The notes beneath the pieces were generated by a model. The model searched no databases. It was not told the DNA's origin and saw only the letters and a list, made by a program, of their open reading frames with translations. The position numbers were made by a program, and so were the translations under genes. From contig JAZRIJ010000017.1 of assembly GCA_045645205.1 (NCBI GenBank), positions 1 through 34,327 of the forward strand: 34,327 nucleotides of DNA, read 5' to 3'. Positions within the stretch are counted from its first letter, which is position 1. Each line of letters begins with the position of its first letter. The DNA is from RGIG1995 sp045645205 (GTDB lineage: Bacteria > Bacillota > Clostridia > Oscillospirales > CAG-272). Of this stretch, positions 1 to 8,233 are shown piece after piece.

Positions 1-29
1 ACGATCCGACTTTATAGTAGTTAAAATAC

Positions 30-59
30 TTAACCTAAGTTTATAATAAACGGTATGAT
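30..59 (+). promoter_or_regulatory. Possible promoter of the rnf operon
   Basis: A TTAACC (30-35) and TATGAT (54-59) pair separated by 18 bases lies about 75 bases before rnfC. A second possible -10, TATAAT at 42-47, has no good -35 at normal spacing. Either would fit as the start of the rnf transcript. The assignment is weak because the -35 matches are poor and the upstream gene lies outside the window. Confidence 0.35.
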
Positions 60-132
60 AGATTTTGTTGTAACGTAATGTTTTCAACAGCAAAACAGAT
101 AGAATAATTTTTGAAAAAAGGAGACAATTGTT

Positions 133-1527
133 TTGAAATTATCATTCAAGGGGGGCGTACACCCTCCGCAGAATAAGAATACTGCAGGGAAAGCGGTTGA
201 AATTATGCCACCGCCCCAAAAGGTACATATTCCTTTGTCACAGCATATTGGCGTTGCTTGTACACCTCTTGTAAATAAAGGAGACATTGTTGACAAGGGG
301 CAAATAATAGGTGATGTTGAGTCGGGGCTTGGCTGTCCTGTTCATTCATCTGTTTCGGGTATAGTTGAGTCAATTGAGGTAAAAACAAGCGCTTCAGGTG
401 TAAAAACAGGACAAATAGTAATCAAAAACGATTTTGAAGAAAGACTTTCGAAGGATATAGCTCCAATAGATAAGTCCATTGACAAGCTTACTATTGAGGA
501 TGTTGTGGAAATAACCCGTAAGGCAGGAATTGTCGGTATGGGCGGAGCTACATTTCCGACATATGCAAAAATCAGTTCAGCGGCAGGGAAGATAGACCGC
601 CTTATAATAAACTGCGCTGAATGTGAGCCTTATATTACCGTAAATCACAGGCTTTTGCTTGAACAGCCGCACAGGGTTCTTGAAGGTCTGAAGATTTTAA
701 TTAAGGTTTTCGGACTTGAAAAAGGGTATATCGCCATTGAGGACAACAAGCCGGATGCAATCGCAAAGCTTAAGGAAGAAACTAAAAATGACAGTTTCAC
801 CGAGATATGCGTTATGAAGACCAAATATCCGCAGGGCGATGAGCGTCAGATAATATACGCATTAACGGGCAAGGAGCTGACTTCTGGGCATTTGCCGTTT
901 GAGGTAGGCTGTCTCATACTCAATGCGGAGACTGTTGCTGCTATATACGATGCGGTTGTAAACGGTATGCCTCTCATTGAGCGATTTGTAACCGTTGACG
1001 GCGACTGCGTAAGAGAGCCGAAAAATTTGAGTGTCCGCTTGGGAACACCGATAAACGAGCTTATTGATTACTGCGGCGGTCTTATAAGAGATCCGCACAA
1101 AATAATTTGCGGCGGGCCTATGATGGGAATAGCGCAATGGAAGATGTATGCTCCCACAGTTAAGGGAACATCATCTGTCATTGTATTCTCAAATAAGAAG
1201 AGAAAGAGATATACTGACACACCGGCGTGCATCCATTGCGGAAGATGCGTAGGTCACTGCCCGATGCACCTTATGCCGAACTACCTTGTTGCTTTTGCAA
1301 AAGAAGGTCAGCTTGACAAGTGCCGTCAGTTTGACATTCTCGGCTGTGTTGAGTGCGGAAGCTGTTCGTATGACTGTCCTGCAGACGTTCCGATAGTACA
1401 GACTATCAGAGCGGCAAAGGGTAAGATACTTGAAGAAATGCGTGCGCAGAAGGCGGCATTGAACAAGTCTGCCGTTGTGGCAAAAGAAGAAAAAGAAGAT
1501 AAGGGGGACAAGAGAGTTGAACACTGA
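133..1527 (+). CDS. rnfC: Rnf complex subunit C (ferredoxin:NAD+ oxidoreductase)
   Basis: RnfC is the peripheral, NADH/FMN-site subunit of the membrane Rnf complex, which passes electrons from reduced ferredoxin to NAD+ while pumping Na+ or H+. The 464-residue protein has the family layout: an N-terminal biotinyl/barrel-sandwich-like segment (about residues 25-100), the NADH/FMN-binding core with the glycine-rich GIVGMGGATFP stretch near residues 133-143 and INCAECEPY after it, a SLBB-like region, and two 4Fe-4S motifs, CIHCGRCVGHCP (from about C366) and CVECGSCSYDCP (from about C404). The C-terminal tail is lysine- and glutamate-rich. The start is TTG at 133, preceded by AAAAGGAGA at correct spacing. 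It is first in rnfCDGEAB, the usual clostridial order, and its end overlaps rnfD by 11 bases. Confidence 0.96.
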   Translation: MKLSFKGGVHPPQNKNTAGKAVEIMPPPQKVHIPLSQHIGVACTPLVNKGDIVDKGQIIGDVESGLGCPVHSSVSGIVESIEVKTSASGVKTGQIVIKNDFEERLSKDIAPIDKSIDKLTIEDVVEITRKAGIVGMGGATFPTYAKISSAAGKIDRLIINCAECEPYITVNHRLLLEQPHRVLEGLKILIKVFGLEKGYIAIEDNKPDAIAKLKEETKNDSFTEICVMKTKYPQGDERQIIYALTGKELTSGHLPFEVGCLILNAETVAAIYDAVVNGMPLIERFVTVDGDCVREPKNLSVRLGTPINELIDYCGGLIRDPHKIICGGPMMGIAQWKMYAPTVKGTSSVIVFSNKKRKRYTDTPACIHCGRCVGHCPMHLMPNYLVAFAKEGQLDKCRQFDILGCVECGSCSYDCPADVPIVQTIRAAKGKILEEMRAQKAALNKSAVVAKEEKEDKGDKRVEH

Positions 1528-2512
1528 TTATATAAAAAATCCGTTGACAGTAACGTCTCCGCCCCATTTGAAGAATTCCGAGACCACAAGCACGATAATG
1601 CTTGACGTTATAATAGCTCTTATTCCTGCAACTGTCTGGGGTGTATATGTTTTTGGATGGCGCGCATTGGCAATAATCCTTGCCTCTGTCATATCGGCTG
1701 TTCTCTTTGAGACGCTATACCAGTTCTTTATGAACGTACCCGTTACCGTAAAAGACGGCTCGGCGGTCGTAACGGGACTGTTGCTTGCGCTTTGTCTTCC
1801 CGTGTCAGTACCTATTTGGATACCTATTATTGGAGCTTTTTTTGCAATAGTAATAGTAAAACAGTTATTTGGCGGTATTGGTAAAAATGTAGTAAATCCT
1901 GCTATTGCGGCAAGAGTATTTCTCTTTCTTGCATGGCCTGAACAGATGTCATATTATACCCCTCCCCATACAGTTTTGCCGATATTCGAGTCCATTAGAA
2001 AGGCAGATGTTGTTGCATCGGCAACACCGTTAACCTCTCTGAAAAACGGACTTTATCCGGAAAACGGGATTTATGATATATTGCTTGGGAATATAGGCGG
2101 CTCTATAGGAGAGGTATCCGCGGCACTGATTCTTTTAGGCGGGGTATATCTTTTGTTGCGCAAAACTATAAGATGGCATATCCCGGTTGCATACATAGGA
2201 ACTGTTGCTTTGATTGCGCTTCTGTTTCCGCAGATGGATTCTCCTTTTAGATTTGTTGCATATGAAGTGTTCGGCGGCGGACTTTTGCTTGGCGCTGTCT
2301 TTATGGCAACTGACTACGTAACTTCACCCGTAACAAAATGGGGCAGGATAATATACGGTATAGGCTGCGGCGTAATAACAATGGTCATACGTTATTTTGG
2401 TCAGTATGCTGAGGGAGTATCATTTGCTATTATGATAATGAACTTGCTTGTATGGTATCTTGATATGTATACAAGACCTTCAAAGTTCGGAGGTGTTGAA
2501 AAGAAATCATGA
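1517..2512 (+). CDS. rnfD: Rnf complex subunit D (membrane flavin subunit)
   Basis: RnfD is an integral membrane subunit that carries covalently bound FMN and takes part in ion translocation. The 331-residue protein has about ten hydrophobic segments and the motif SATPL, whose threonine (T170) is in the position of the flavinylated threonine of RnfD/NqrB proteins. The reading frame is open further upstream (to a TTG at 1475), but that gives an odd lysine-rich extension inside rnfC. The TTG at 1517 follows a GGGGG ribosome-binding stretch and gives the usual short N-terminus ending in the conserved SPPH-like segment, so I chose it. It overlaps rnfC by 11 bases and shares ATGA with rnfG, pointing to translational coupling. 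Confidence 0.95.
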   Translation: MNTDYIKNPLTVTSPPHLKNSETTSTIMLDVIIALIPATVWGVYVFGWRALAIILASVISAVLFETLYQFFMNVPVTVKDGSAVVTGLLLALCLPVSVPIWIPIIGAFFAIVIVKQLFGGIGKNVVNPAIAARVFLFLAWPEQMSYYTPPHTVLPIFESIRKADVVASATPLTSLKNGLYPENGIYDILLGNIGGSIGEVSAALILLGGVYLLLRKTIRWHIPVAYIGTVALIALLFPQMDSPFRFVAYEVFGGGLLLGAVFMATDYVTSPVTKWGRIIYGIGCGVITMVIRYFGQYAEGVSFAIMIMNLLVWYLDMYTRPSKFGGVEKKS

Positions 2513-3135
2513 ATATAAATATATCAAATAACCAAACGGTTGAAAAAAACGGCAAGGTGAACGATTTAAAATATTATCTTAAAATAGGAATAACCCTGCT
2601 TGTCATATCGGCGGTAACTGCAACGCTTTTGGCTCTTGTCAACGCCGTAACAAAGGACAGAATAGCCGCAAATGAGCTTGCGGTAATGGAAGAGGCTTTG
2701 GGGCGTATCTTTTCCGGCTGTGATGAAATAAAGGTAATTGAAGGCGAATACGAGGAGCCTGTTGTTGCCGTATATGAGGTTTATTCTAACGGTGAAAAGA
2801 AGGGTTACGGAATACAGGCATCTCCCGTGGGTTTCAAGGATGATATCGGAATGATCGTCGGCGCGGATAATAGCGGAGCCTGTCTGGGTGTTGAAATAAT
2901 ATCAATATCCGATACCCCCGGTGTTGGTACAAAAGTTAAAGAAGGAAACTTTCTTTCGGGGTTTAAGGGTCTGAACGGCGAAGGTGTTTCGGAATATGAC
3001 ACTATTTCGGGAGCGACCATATCATCAAAGGCGGTAAAGCTTGGCGTATCATCGGCTTTGGCGCTTGATTTATTCTCCGAAACAGAAGAAACAACGCAGA
3101 ACGAGTCTGAGACATCGGATTCTGCATCAGAATAA
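2509..3135 (+). CDS. rnfG: Rnf complex subunit G (covalent FMN electron carrier)
   Basis: RnfG is a single-span membrane protein whose extracytoplasmic FMN-binding domain carries flavin on a threonine. The 208-residue sequence has a cytoplasmic stretch, one membrane helix (about residues 27-47), then the FMN-binding domain with the signature SGATISS; T170 is the expected flavin attachment site. The tail after residue 190 is acidic and serine/threonine-rich and probably disordered. Its ATG overlaps the rnfD stop as ATGA, which supports the start. Attachment of FMN would need an ApbE-type flavin transferase, which is not in this window. Confidence 0.95.
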   Translation: MNINISNNQTVEKNGKVNDLKYYLKIGITLLVISAVTATLLALVNAVTKDRIAANELAVMEEALGRIFSGCDEIKVIEGEYEEPVVAVYEVYSNGEKKGYGIQASPVGFKDDIGMIVGADNSGACLGVEIISISDTPGVGTKVKEGNFLSGFKGLNGEGVSEYDTISGATISSKAVKLGVSSALALDLFSETEETTQNESETSDSASE

Positions 3136-3147
3136 GGAGGGGTTGTA

Positions 3148-3816
3148 ATGGGCTTAAAAAATAAAATATCCGATCAGTTTAAAGATGGAATCATAACTAA
3201 CAATCCTACATTCGTGCAGATGCTTGGAACCTGTCCTGCCCTTGCTACAACTACATCGGCATCAAACGCTCTCGGTATGGGACTGTCGGTTATACTGGTT
3301 TTGGTATGCTCAAACTTCTTTATATCTCTTCTTCGTAAGTTTATACCAAACCAAATAAGAATAGCATCATACATAGTAATAATATCCGGCTTTGTGAGCA
3401 TACTCGAATTGCTTATAAAAGCATATTTTCCATCACTCAGCAATTCTCTCGGCCTTTTTATTCCTCTTATCGTTGTGAACTGTATAATCCTTGCGCGCGC
3501 CGAAGCATTTGCATCAAAAAACAAAGTATTGCCTTCGGTTATTGACGGATTGGCAATGGGCGCAGGTTTTACCTTTGCACTTGTTGTTCTCGGTTCAATA
3601 AGAGAGATGCTCGGTGCGGGAACATTGTTCGGCATAAGCGTGTTCGGCACATGGTTTGAGCCTGCGGTGCTGTTTATAATGCCCCCCGGTGCTTTTATAA
3701 CACTTGGGTTTGTTATAGCCTTGGTACAGAAACTCAGAAGCAGACGGGAAAAATATGTACGAAGTCAGGAAATTGAACTGAAGAGACTTGAAAGGGAGGC
3801 AGGAATATGGAAATGA
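3148..3816 (+). CDS. rnfE: Rnf complex subunit E
   Basis: RnfE is one of the two homologous integral membrane subunits (with RnfA) that form the centre of the Rnf ion-pumping complex; each has half of an inverted-topology pair and contributes to a shared 2Fe-2S site in the membrane. The 222-residue protein shows about six hydrophobic helices and the family stretches NPTFVQMLGTCPALATTT near the N-terminus and VVNCIILARAEAFA in the middle, each with a conserved cysteine. The C-terminus is charged and arginine/lysine-rich. A strong AAGGAGGGG site precedes ATG 3148. The gene end overlaps rnfA by ten bases. Confidence 0.95.
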   Translation: MGLKNKISDQFKDGIITNNPTFVQMLGTCPALATTTSASNALGMGLSVILVLVCSNFFISLLRKFIPNQIRIASYIVIISGFVSILELLIKAYFPSLSNSLGLFIPLIVVNCIILARAEAFASKNKVLPSVIDGLAMGAGFTFALVVLGSIREMLGAGTLFGISVFGTWFEPAVLFIMPPGAFITLGFVIALVQKLRSRREKYVRSQEIELKRLEREAGIWK

Positions 3817-4400
3817 GTCTATCAGGAGTATTGCTTCTTATTGTGTCGGCAGTATTTATAGACAACTTTATTTTTTCTAAGTTTCTTGGTTGTTGTCCCT
3901 TTCTTGGTGTTTCAAAAAGCCCTTCTACTGCTTTTGGAATGGGATGCGCCGTTATATTTGTAATGACACTTTCAAGCGCGGTAACCTATTGCGTATATAC
4001 ATATGTGCTTGTTCCGTTTGAACTTGAGTATTTAAAGACTATAGCTTTTATACTTATTATTGCATCATTGGTACAGATGATAGAGTTCTTCCTGAAAAGC
4101 AAGGTTCCGGCGCTCTACGAGTCGCTGGGGATCTACCTTCCTCTTATTACAACAAACTGTGCCGTTCTCGGCGCGGCTCTCCTGAATATACAAAATGGAT
4201 ACAATTTTATATATTCTGTAATATTCGGTTTTGCATCCGGTGTCGGCTTTACTATGGCAATACTTATATTTGCAGGAGTAAGAGCAAGAATGAGCTTTTC
4301 GAATCCTCCCCCGTCATTTAAGGGAACTCCCATAGCGCTTATTACCGCAGGTCTTATTGCAATGGCATTTATGGGCTTCTCCGGTATGAACATAGGATAA
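3807..4400 (+). CDS. rnfA: Rnf complex subunit A
   Basis: RnfA is the partner of RnfE in the membrane core. The 197-residue protein has six hydrophobic segments and the two cysteine-bearing family stretches, FSKFLGCCPFLGVSK near residue 25 and ITTNCAVLGAALL near residue 110. Two ATG codons, 3807 and 3813, are possible; GGGAGG at 3794-3799 sits seven bases before the first, so 3807 is preferred. The overlap with rnfE suggests coupled translation in equal amounts, as expected for a pseudo-symmetric pair. Confidence 0.96.
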   Translation: MEMSLSGVLLLIVSAVFIDNFIFSKFLGCCPFLGVSKSPSTAFGMGCAVIFVMTLSSAVTYCVYTYVLVPFELEYLKTIAFILIIASLVQMIEFFLKSKVPALYESLGIYLPLITTNCAVLGAALLNIQNGYNFIYSVIFGFASGVGFTMAILIFAGVRARMSFSNPPPSFKGTPIALITAGLIAMAFMGFSGMNIG

Positions 4401-4412
4401 AGGAGAATTGAA

Positions 4413-5249
4413 ATGAATAATGTAGTATTTGCATTTATATCATTTGGCGCAATAGGTCTTGTATTGGGATTGCTGCTTGCGGTTGTGTCAAAAATATTTG
4501 CGGTAAAGTCTAATCCTAAGGTTGAAGAAATAGTTGGTCTTTTGCCGGGGGCAAACTGCGGCGGATGCGGTTATGCGAGCTGTCATGCGTTGGCAGAGGC
4601 AATAGAAAAAGGAGAAGCAAAGACAAACGCCTGCCGCGCAACGAGTGAAGATAATATAAAGAAGATAAGTGGTGTAATGGGGGTTGAAGCCGAAAAGACT
4701 GTCAGAATGAGAGCGCAGGTAATGTGCTCGGGAACATATGAACGTGTGCGTTCAAAGTATATTTATGAAGGTCCCCGTGATTGCGCCGCTGTTGTTAAGC
4801 TGGGAGGAGGAAATAAGCTTTGTTTGAATGGCTGTATCGGCTATGGCACTTGCGTAACAAAATGTAACTTTGATGCTATCAAGGTGGTTGACAGCGTTGC
4901 CCATATCGACTACGATAAATGTACAGGATGCGGGGCGTGTGTCTCCGCGTGTCCCAAACAGATAATCAAGCTTATCCCCTACCACAGTGCATATTGGGTA
5001 GGCTGTATGTCGGTTGATAACGGTAAAATGACAATGAAAAATTGCGATGTTGGCTGTATCGGGTGTCGGTTGTGCGAGAAAAACTGCGAATACGGCGCTA
5101 TAAAAATTGAGAACTATGTTGCTTCAATTGACTATAGTAAATGTGTGGGATGCGGTATCTGCGTAACAAAATGCCCCAGACATATTATAAGAACAGGAAA
5201 TCTTGCGCGCCACGAAAAGAAGATACTTGAAAATGTCTTGAAGAAATAA
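4413..5249 (+). CDS. rnfB: Rnf complex subunit B (ferredoxin-accepting Fe-S subunit)
   Basis: RnfB is the entry point for electrons from reduced ferredoxin. The 278-residue protein has an N-terminal membrane helix (about residues 5-30), a 4Fe-4S domain with cysteines C49, C52, C57 and C74 (GANCGGCGYASC), and then a run of cysteine motifs: a CxxxGxxxxxC-type group (CLNGCIGYGTCVTKC), CTGCGACVSACP, CIGCRLCEKNC and CVGCGICVTKCP. This number of clusters fits the multi-cluster RnfB of clostridia. AAGGAGAA precedes the ATG. It ends the operon; no convincing rho-independent terminator follows directly. Confidence 0.95.
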   Translation: MNNVVFAFISFGAIGLVLGLLLAVVSKIFAVKSNPKVEEIVGLLPGANCGGCGYASCHALAEAIEKGEAKTNACRATSEDNIKKISGVMGVEAEKTVRMRAQVMCSGTYERVRSKYIYEGPRDCAAVVKLGGGNKLCLNGCIGYGTCVTKCNFDAIKVVDSVAHIDYDKCTGCGACVSACPKQIIKLIPYHSAYWVGCMSVDNGKMTMKNCDVGCIGCRLCEKNCEYGAIKIENYVASIDYSKCVGCGICVTKCPRHIIRTGNLARHEKKILENVLKK

Positions 5250-5512
5250 TTACACCGCTTTTGGAATACTTTCGGTCATCTTAAGCGGAGGCGGTAACGC
5301 CGCAATCGAAGGTTCTCATAACTGCTATACAAAAACAAATAATACAGCAGAGATTTTGTCTGTCGAGGGGTAGATGATCGAATGCTTTAAGCTGATAAAA
5401 AATAAACAATTAATTAGCAATAATTGTAACAAAAATTATTAAAAAACTAACTAAATCAAAAAAAATGTGAAAAAGTGTTAAAAAAAATATATAGAATATG
5501 TGAATTTTGCTG
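5250..5512 (+). other. Intergenic region after rnfB with small hairpins, no gene
   Basis: No credible coding region is seen. The first 100 bases can fold: CCGCTT near 5256 pairs with AAGCGG near 5283, and GGCG-GTAA-CGCC follows at once. A second pairing joins CTGCT to AGCAG around 5323-5350. None is followed by a T-run, so this is not a standard intrinsic terminator. From about 5395 on the sequence is extremely A/T-rich with long A-tracts leading into the promoter at 5513, which could act as an UP-like or bent element. I cannot match the folded part to a known riboswitch. Confidence 0.4.
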
Positions 5513-5541
5513 TTGACAAAGAAGAATTGAAGTGATATAAT
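5513..5541 (+). promoter_or_regulatory. Consensus sigma-A promoter of the surface-protein gene
   Basis: TTGACA at 5513-5518 and TATAAT at 5536-5541 are both perfect consensus hexamers at the optimal 17-base spacing, preceded by long A-tracts. This predicts a strong housekeeping promoter. The expected start point near 5548 leaves a leader of about 65 A/T-rich bases before the ATG at 5615. Confidence 0.9.
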
Positions 5542-5614
5542 ACAGATATGTAATTGTCCACATTCGTATGTGTACAAAAAAATACAAATAAAATTTTTAA
5601 AAAGGAGAAAAATT

Positions 5615-8062
5615 ATGAGAAAATTTGTTAAGTTTCTCATCCCGGCACTTTTGCTCGTAGCGTTAGTTGTTGCATGTACAGCTATGTCCGCATCCGCAGC
5701 TGACGAAGTTATCTACATTTCGGCAACCGGTACCGGCGATGGATCTTCCCCTCAATCTCCGTTGGGACACGGAAAATTTACCGGAACTCTATCATATAGA
5801 GTAAAGGAAAATGGCGTAAATGTAAATAAGGAACAGGCTTTTGTGGATACGCCATATGCAGACGTAGTGAGCCAGTGCCTTGATAACGGTATAACTAACA
5901 AGGCTACCGGTACTGAGTTGATGAAGCAGCATGTTTTTTACAGAGCGCTTGAAAAATTGAAGGACAAAACAGGCACTATCGTTATTATGGACGAGATTGT
6001 ATATGATGCTGGTGACAACCTACAGAACGGTACAGCTTCTGATGCTGTTATGCCTGAATCTACAGGTAAGGTTACTTTCACAAGCAACTATAATGGTGTT
6101 GACTACAGAACAAACGGTGCGAAGCTTGTTCTTGATCACTCCAGATTCAACTCCATTCAGCTTATTTTGAATGTAGAAACAGTATGGAAAGATATTAATC
6201 TTGAATACAGATATACATCTGAAACAAAATTGGCTACTGTTAACTGGGAAGAAGGCTTCTCGCTTTATGCAAGTGGTAAGAATCTTACAATTGATACAGG
6301 CGTAGAAGTAACATCTGATGACATTAGATTTGACACCCCCGGTGAACGTTACCCCAATATTTTTGCAGGTTATAGAAAACAGGTTGCTACAGGTGATTCC
6401 GTAATTACAATTAAGTCTGGTACATGGAACGGAGTATTTGCTGCTGGTCATTGTTACAATGCAGAGAACCCCGGTTCTATTGACGGTAATTCAACAGTTA
6501 ACATCTCGGGTGGTTACATAGATACTGTATACGGTTCAGGTTCTGATATGAATACCAGAAATTTTGCTGTTGTAACAGGTAATGTAGCTATCAATATTAC
6601 CGGCGGTGATATTGCAGAGGTTAAAGCTACATCTTCTAATGGTGTTACAGGTACAGTAACTGTTGATGTTAAATTGCCTGCATATGTAGGAGTTGTTACA
6701 CCAGGTAACGCTACAGCTGCAGCTATGTATGTTAAATATAATGATGGTTCAGTAACTCTTGTTGAAGAGGGCGGCTTTACTTCTGTTGAAAAAACCGAGC
6801 CTACTCAGGATACTCCCGGTGGAGACACACCCGGAAATACTCCCGGTGGAGACACACCTGGAAATACTCCCGTTGAAAATGTTGTAATATACGTTTCGGC
6901 AACCGGTACAGGTGATGGATCTTCTGCAACATCTCCGTTGGGACATGGAAAGTTTACAGGTACTATTGCCGGTAAGAAAGATGGAGCGGAAACCAGCAAG
7001 GAATTTACTGATGCAGCATATGCAGATGTAATGGCAGAAATCTCCACTTGGTCTAAGGCAAATGGTACTGAGTTGTTGAAGCAGAATGCTTTGTACAGAG
7101 CATTTGAAGCTTTGAAGGACAAAACAGGTACAATCGTTCTTATGGACGAGGTTAAATTTGACGTTGCTGCTAACATGCAGAACGGTACAGCTTCTGATGC
7201 TGTTATGCCTGAATCTACAGGTAAGGTTACAATTACAAGCAAATACAACGGCGTTGACTACAGAACAAGCGGCGCAAAACTTGTTTTGGATCACTCCACA
7301 TTTAACTCCATTCACCTTATTTTGAATGCAGAAACAACTTGGAAAGATATTAATATTGAATACAAATATACTTCTAATACAAAGATGGCTACTGTTAAGT
7401 GGGAAGAAGGCTTCTCTCTCTATGCATGCGGTAAGAATCTTACAATTGATACAGGCGTAGAAGTAACATCTGACGACATTAGATTTGACACTCCCGGAGA
7501 TCGTTATCCCAATATCTTTGCAGGTAGAAGAGCAGATTCAGTTACAGGTAACCCTGTAATTACAATTAAGTCTGGTACATGGAATGGCGTATTTGCTGCT
7601 GGTCATGGTTACACCGCAGAAAAACCCGCTTCCGTTGAAGGCAATTCGACTATCAATATTTCCGGTGGTAAAGTAAATACAGTTAATGGTTCAGGTTCAT
7701 CTTTTGATACCAGAGCATTTGCTGTTGTAACAGGTAATGTTGCTATCAATCTTACCGGCGGTACAATAGAGACTGTTAATGCTACATCTGGTAAGGGTGT
7801 TACAGGTACAGTAACTATTACAGTTGCAGCGCCTGCAAGCGTAGGAACTGTAGCAAAGGGCAGCGCTTCTGCAAAAGCTTTGAATCTTACATACAATAAG
7901 GGTACAGTAAAAACTGTTAAGTCCGAGGGCTTTACTTCTGTTAAGGAATCTGCAGGTATTCCTCAGACAGGTTCACCCATTGTATATCTTGCAGTAGTAG
8001 CACTCGTATCTCTTGCTGGCGCATGCCTTCTCATTTCTCAAAAGAGAAGAACAGCTAAATAA
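5615..8062 (+). CDS. Secreted, wall-anchored protein with two long beta-solenoid-like repeats
   Basis: The 815-residue product starts with a typical signal peptide (basic MRKFVKF, hydrophobic core, SASAA cleavage region near residue 30). Two homologous units follow, beginning at residues 32 and 424 with VIY(I/V)SATGTGDGSS, each about 360-390 residues and rich in short strand-turn patterns such as VNISGG, which suggests a parallel beta-helix. A Pro/Gly/Thr-rich linker with repeated GGDTPGNTP joins them. The C-terminus has the sorting-signal layout: IPQTGSP, a hydrophobic helix, then KRR, so sortase anchoring is likely with isoleucine in place of the usual leucine. ATG 5615 follows AAAGGAGAAAAATT, so the upstream in-frame ATG at 5570 is not used. 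Function is unknown; an adhesin or structural surface protein is an inference. Confidence 0.85.
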   Translation: MRKFVKFLIPALLLVALVVACTAMSASAADEVIYISATGTGDGSSPQSPLGHGKFTGTLSYRVKENGVNVNKEQAFVDTPYADVVSQCLDNGITNKATGTELMKQHVFYRALEKLKDKTGTIVIMDEIVYDAGDNLQNGTASDAVMPESTGKVTFTSNYNGVDYRTNGAKLVLDHSRFNSIQLILNVETVWKDINLEYRYTSETKLATVNWEEGFSLYASGKNLTIDTGVEVTSDDIRFDTPGERYPNIFAGYRKQVATGDSVITIKSGTWNGVFAAGHCYNAENPGSIDGNSTVNISGGYIDTVYGSGSDMNTRNFAVVTGNVAINITGGDIAEVKATSSNGVTGTVTVDVKLPAYVGVVTPGNATAAAMYVKYNDGSVTLVEEGGFTSVEKTEPTQDTPGGDTPGNTPGGDTPGNTPVENVVIYVSATGTGDGSSATSPLGHGKFTGTIAGKKDGAETSKEFTDAAYADVMAEISTWSKANGTELLKQNALYRAFEALKDKTGTIVLMDEVKFDVAANMQNGTASDAVMPESTGKVTITSKYNGVDYRTSGAKLVLDHSTFNSIHLILNAETTWKDINIEYKYTSNTKMATVKWEEGFSLYACGKNLTIDTGVEVTSDDIRFDTPGDRYPNIFAGRRADSVTGNPVITIKSGTWNGVFAAGHGYTAEKPASVEGNSTINISGGKVNTVNGSGSSFDTRAFAVVTGNVAINLTGGTIETVNATSGKGVTGTVTITVAAPASVGTVAKGSASAKALNLTYNKGTVKTVKSEGFTSVKESAGIPQTGSPIVYLAVVALVSLAGACLLISQKRRTAK
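5708..7950 (+). repeat. Intragenic tandem duplication in the surface-protein gene
   Basis: The two coding repeats (about 5708-6790 and 6884-7950) remain very similar in DNA. For example 6023-6075 and 7178-7230 are identical over 53 bases, including synonymous positions, at an offset of 1155 bases. Other segments differ mainly at third positions. This points to a recent duplication or ongoing gene conversion, and makes the locus prone to repeat gain or loss. Confidence 0.85.
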
Positions 8063-8082
8063 GATATAAATATAACTAAAAA

Positions 8083-8118
8083 AACATTCCCTTTGATATT
8101 CCAAGGGGAATGTTTTTT
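8083..8118 (+). terminator. Intrinsic terminator after the surface-protein gene
   Basis: A 13-base-pair stem (8083-8095 with 8102-8114, one G-T pair) has a six-base loop and runs straight into a T-tract ending at 8118. It lies 20 bases after the stop codon. Confidence 0.93.
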
Positions 8119-8162
8119 GATTTGCTGAAATTTATATATAACACGTAAGAAAGCAATACTTG

Positions 8163-8191
8163 TTGACAATTTTGGTATAAAAGGGTATAAT
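8163..8191 (+). promoter_or_regulatory. Consensus sigma-A promoter of the exported isomerase gene
   Basis: TTGACA (8163-8168) and TATAAT (8186-8191) are perfect hexamers separated by 17 bases, about 45 bases before the TTG start at 8234. The gene therefore has its own strong promoter, separate from the surface-protein gene. Confidence 0.88.
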
Positions 8192-8233
8192 ACGATATAT
8201 ACAGATATACTTATGAGTTTTGTGAGGTAAAAA

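Noticed and set aside
6749..7315. A 188-codon minus-strand frame within the surface-protein gene
   Set aside because: It is the antisense of the repeat-rich coding sequence, has cysteine-rich nonsense composition and lacks a ribosome-binding site.
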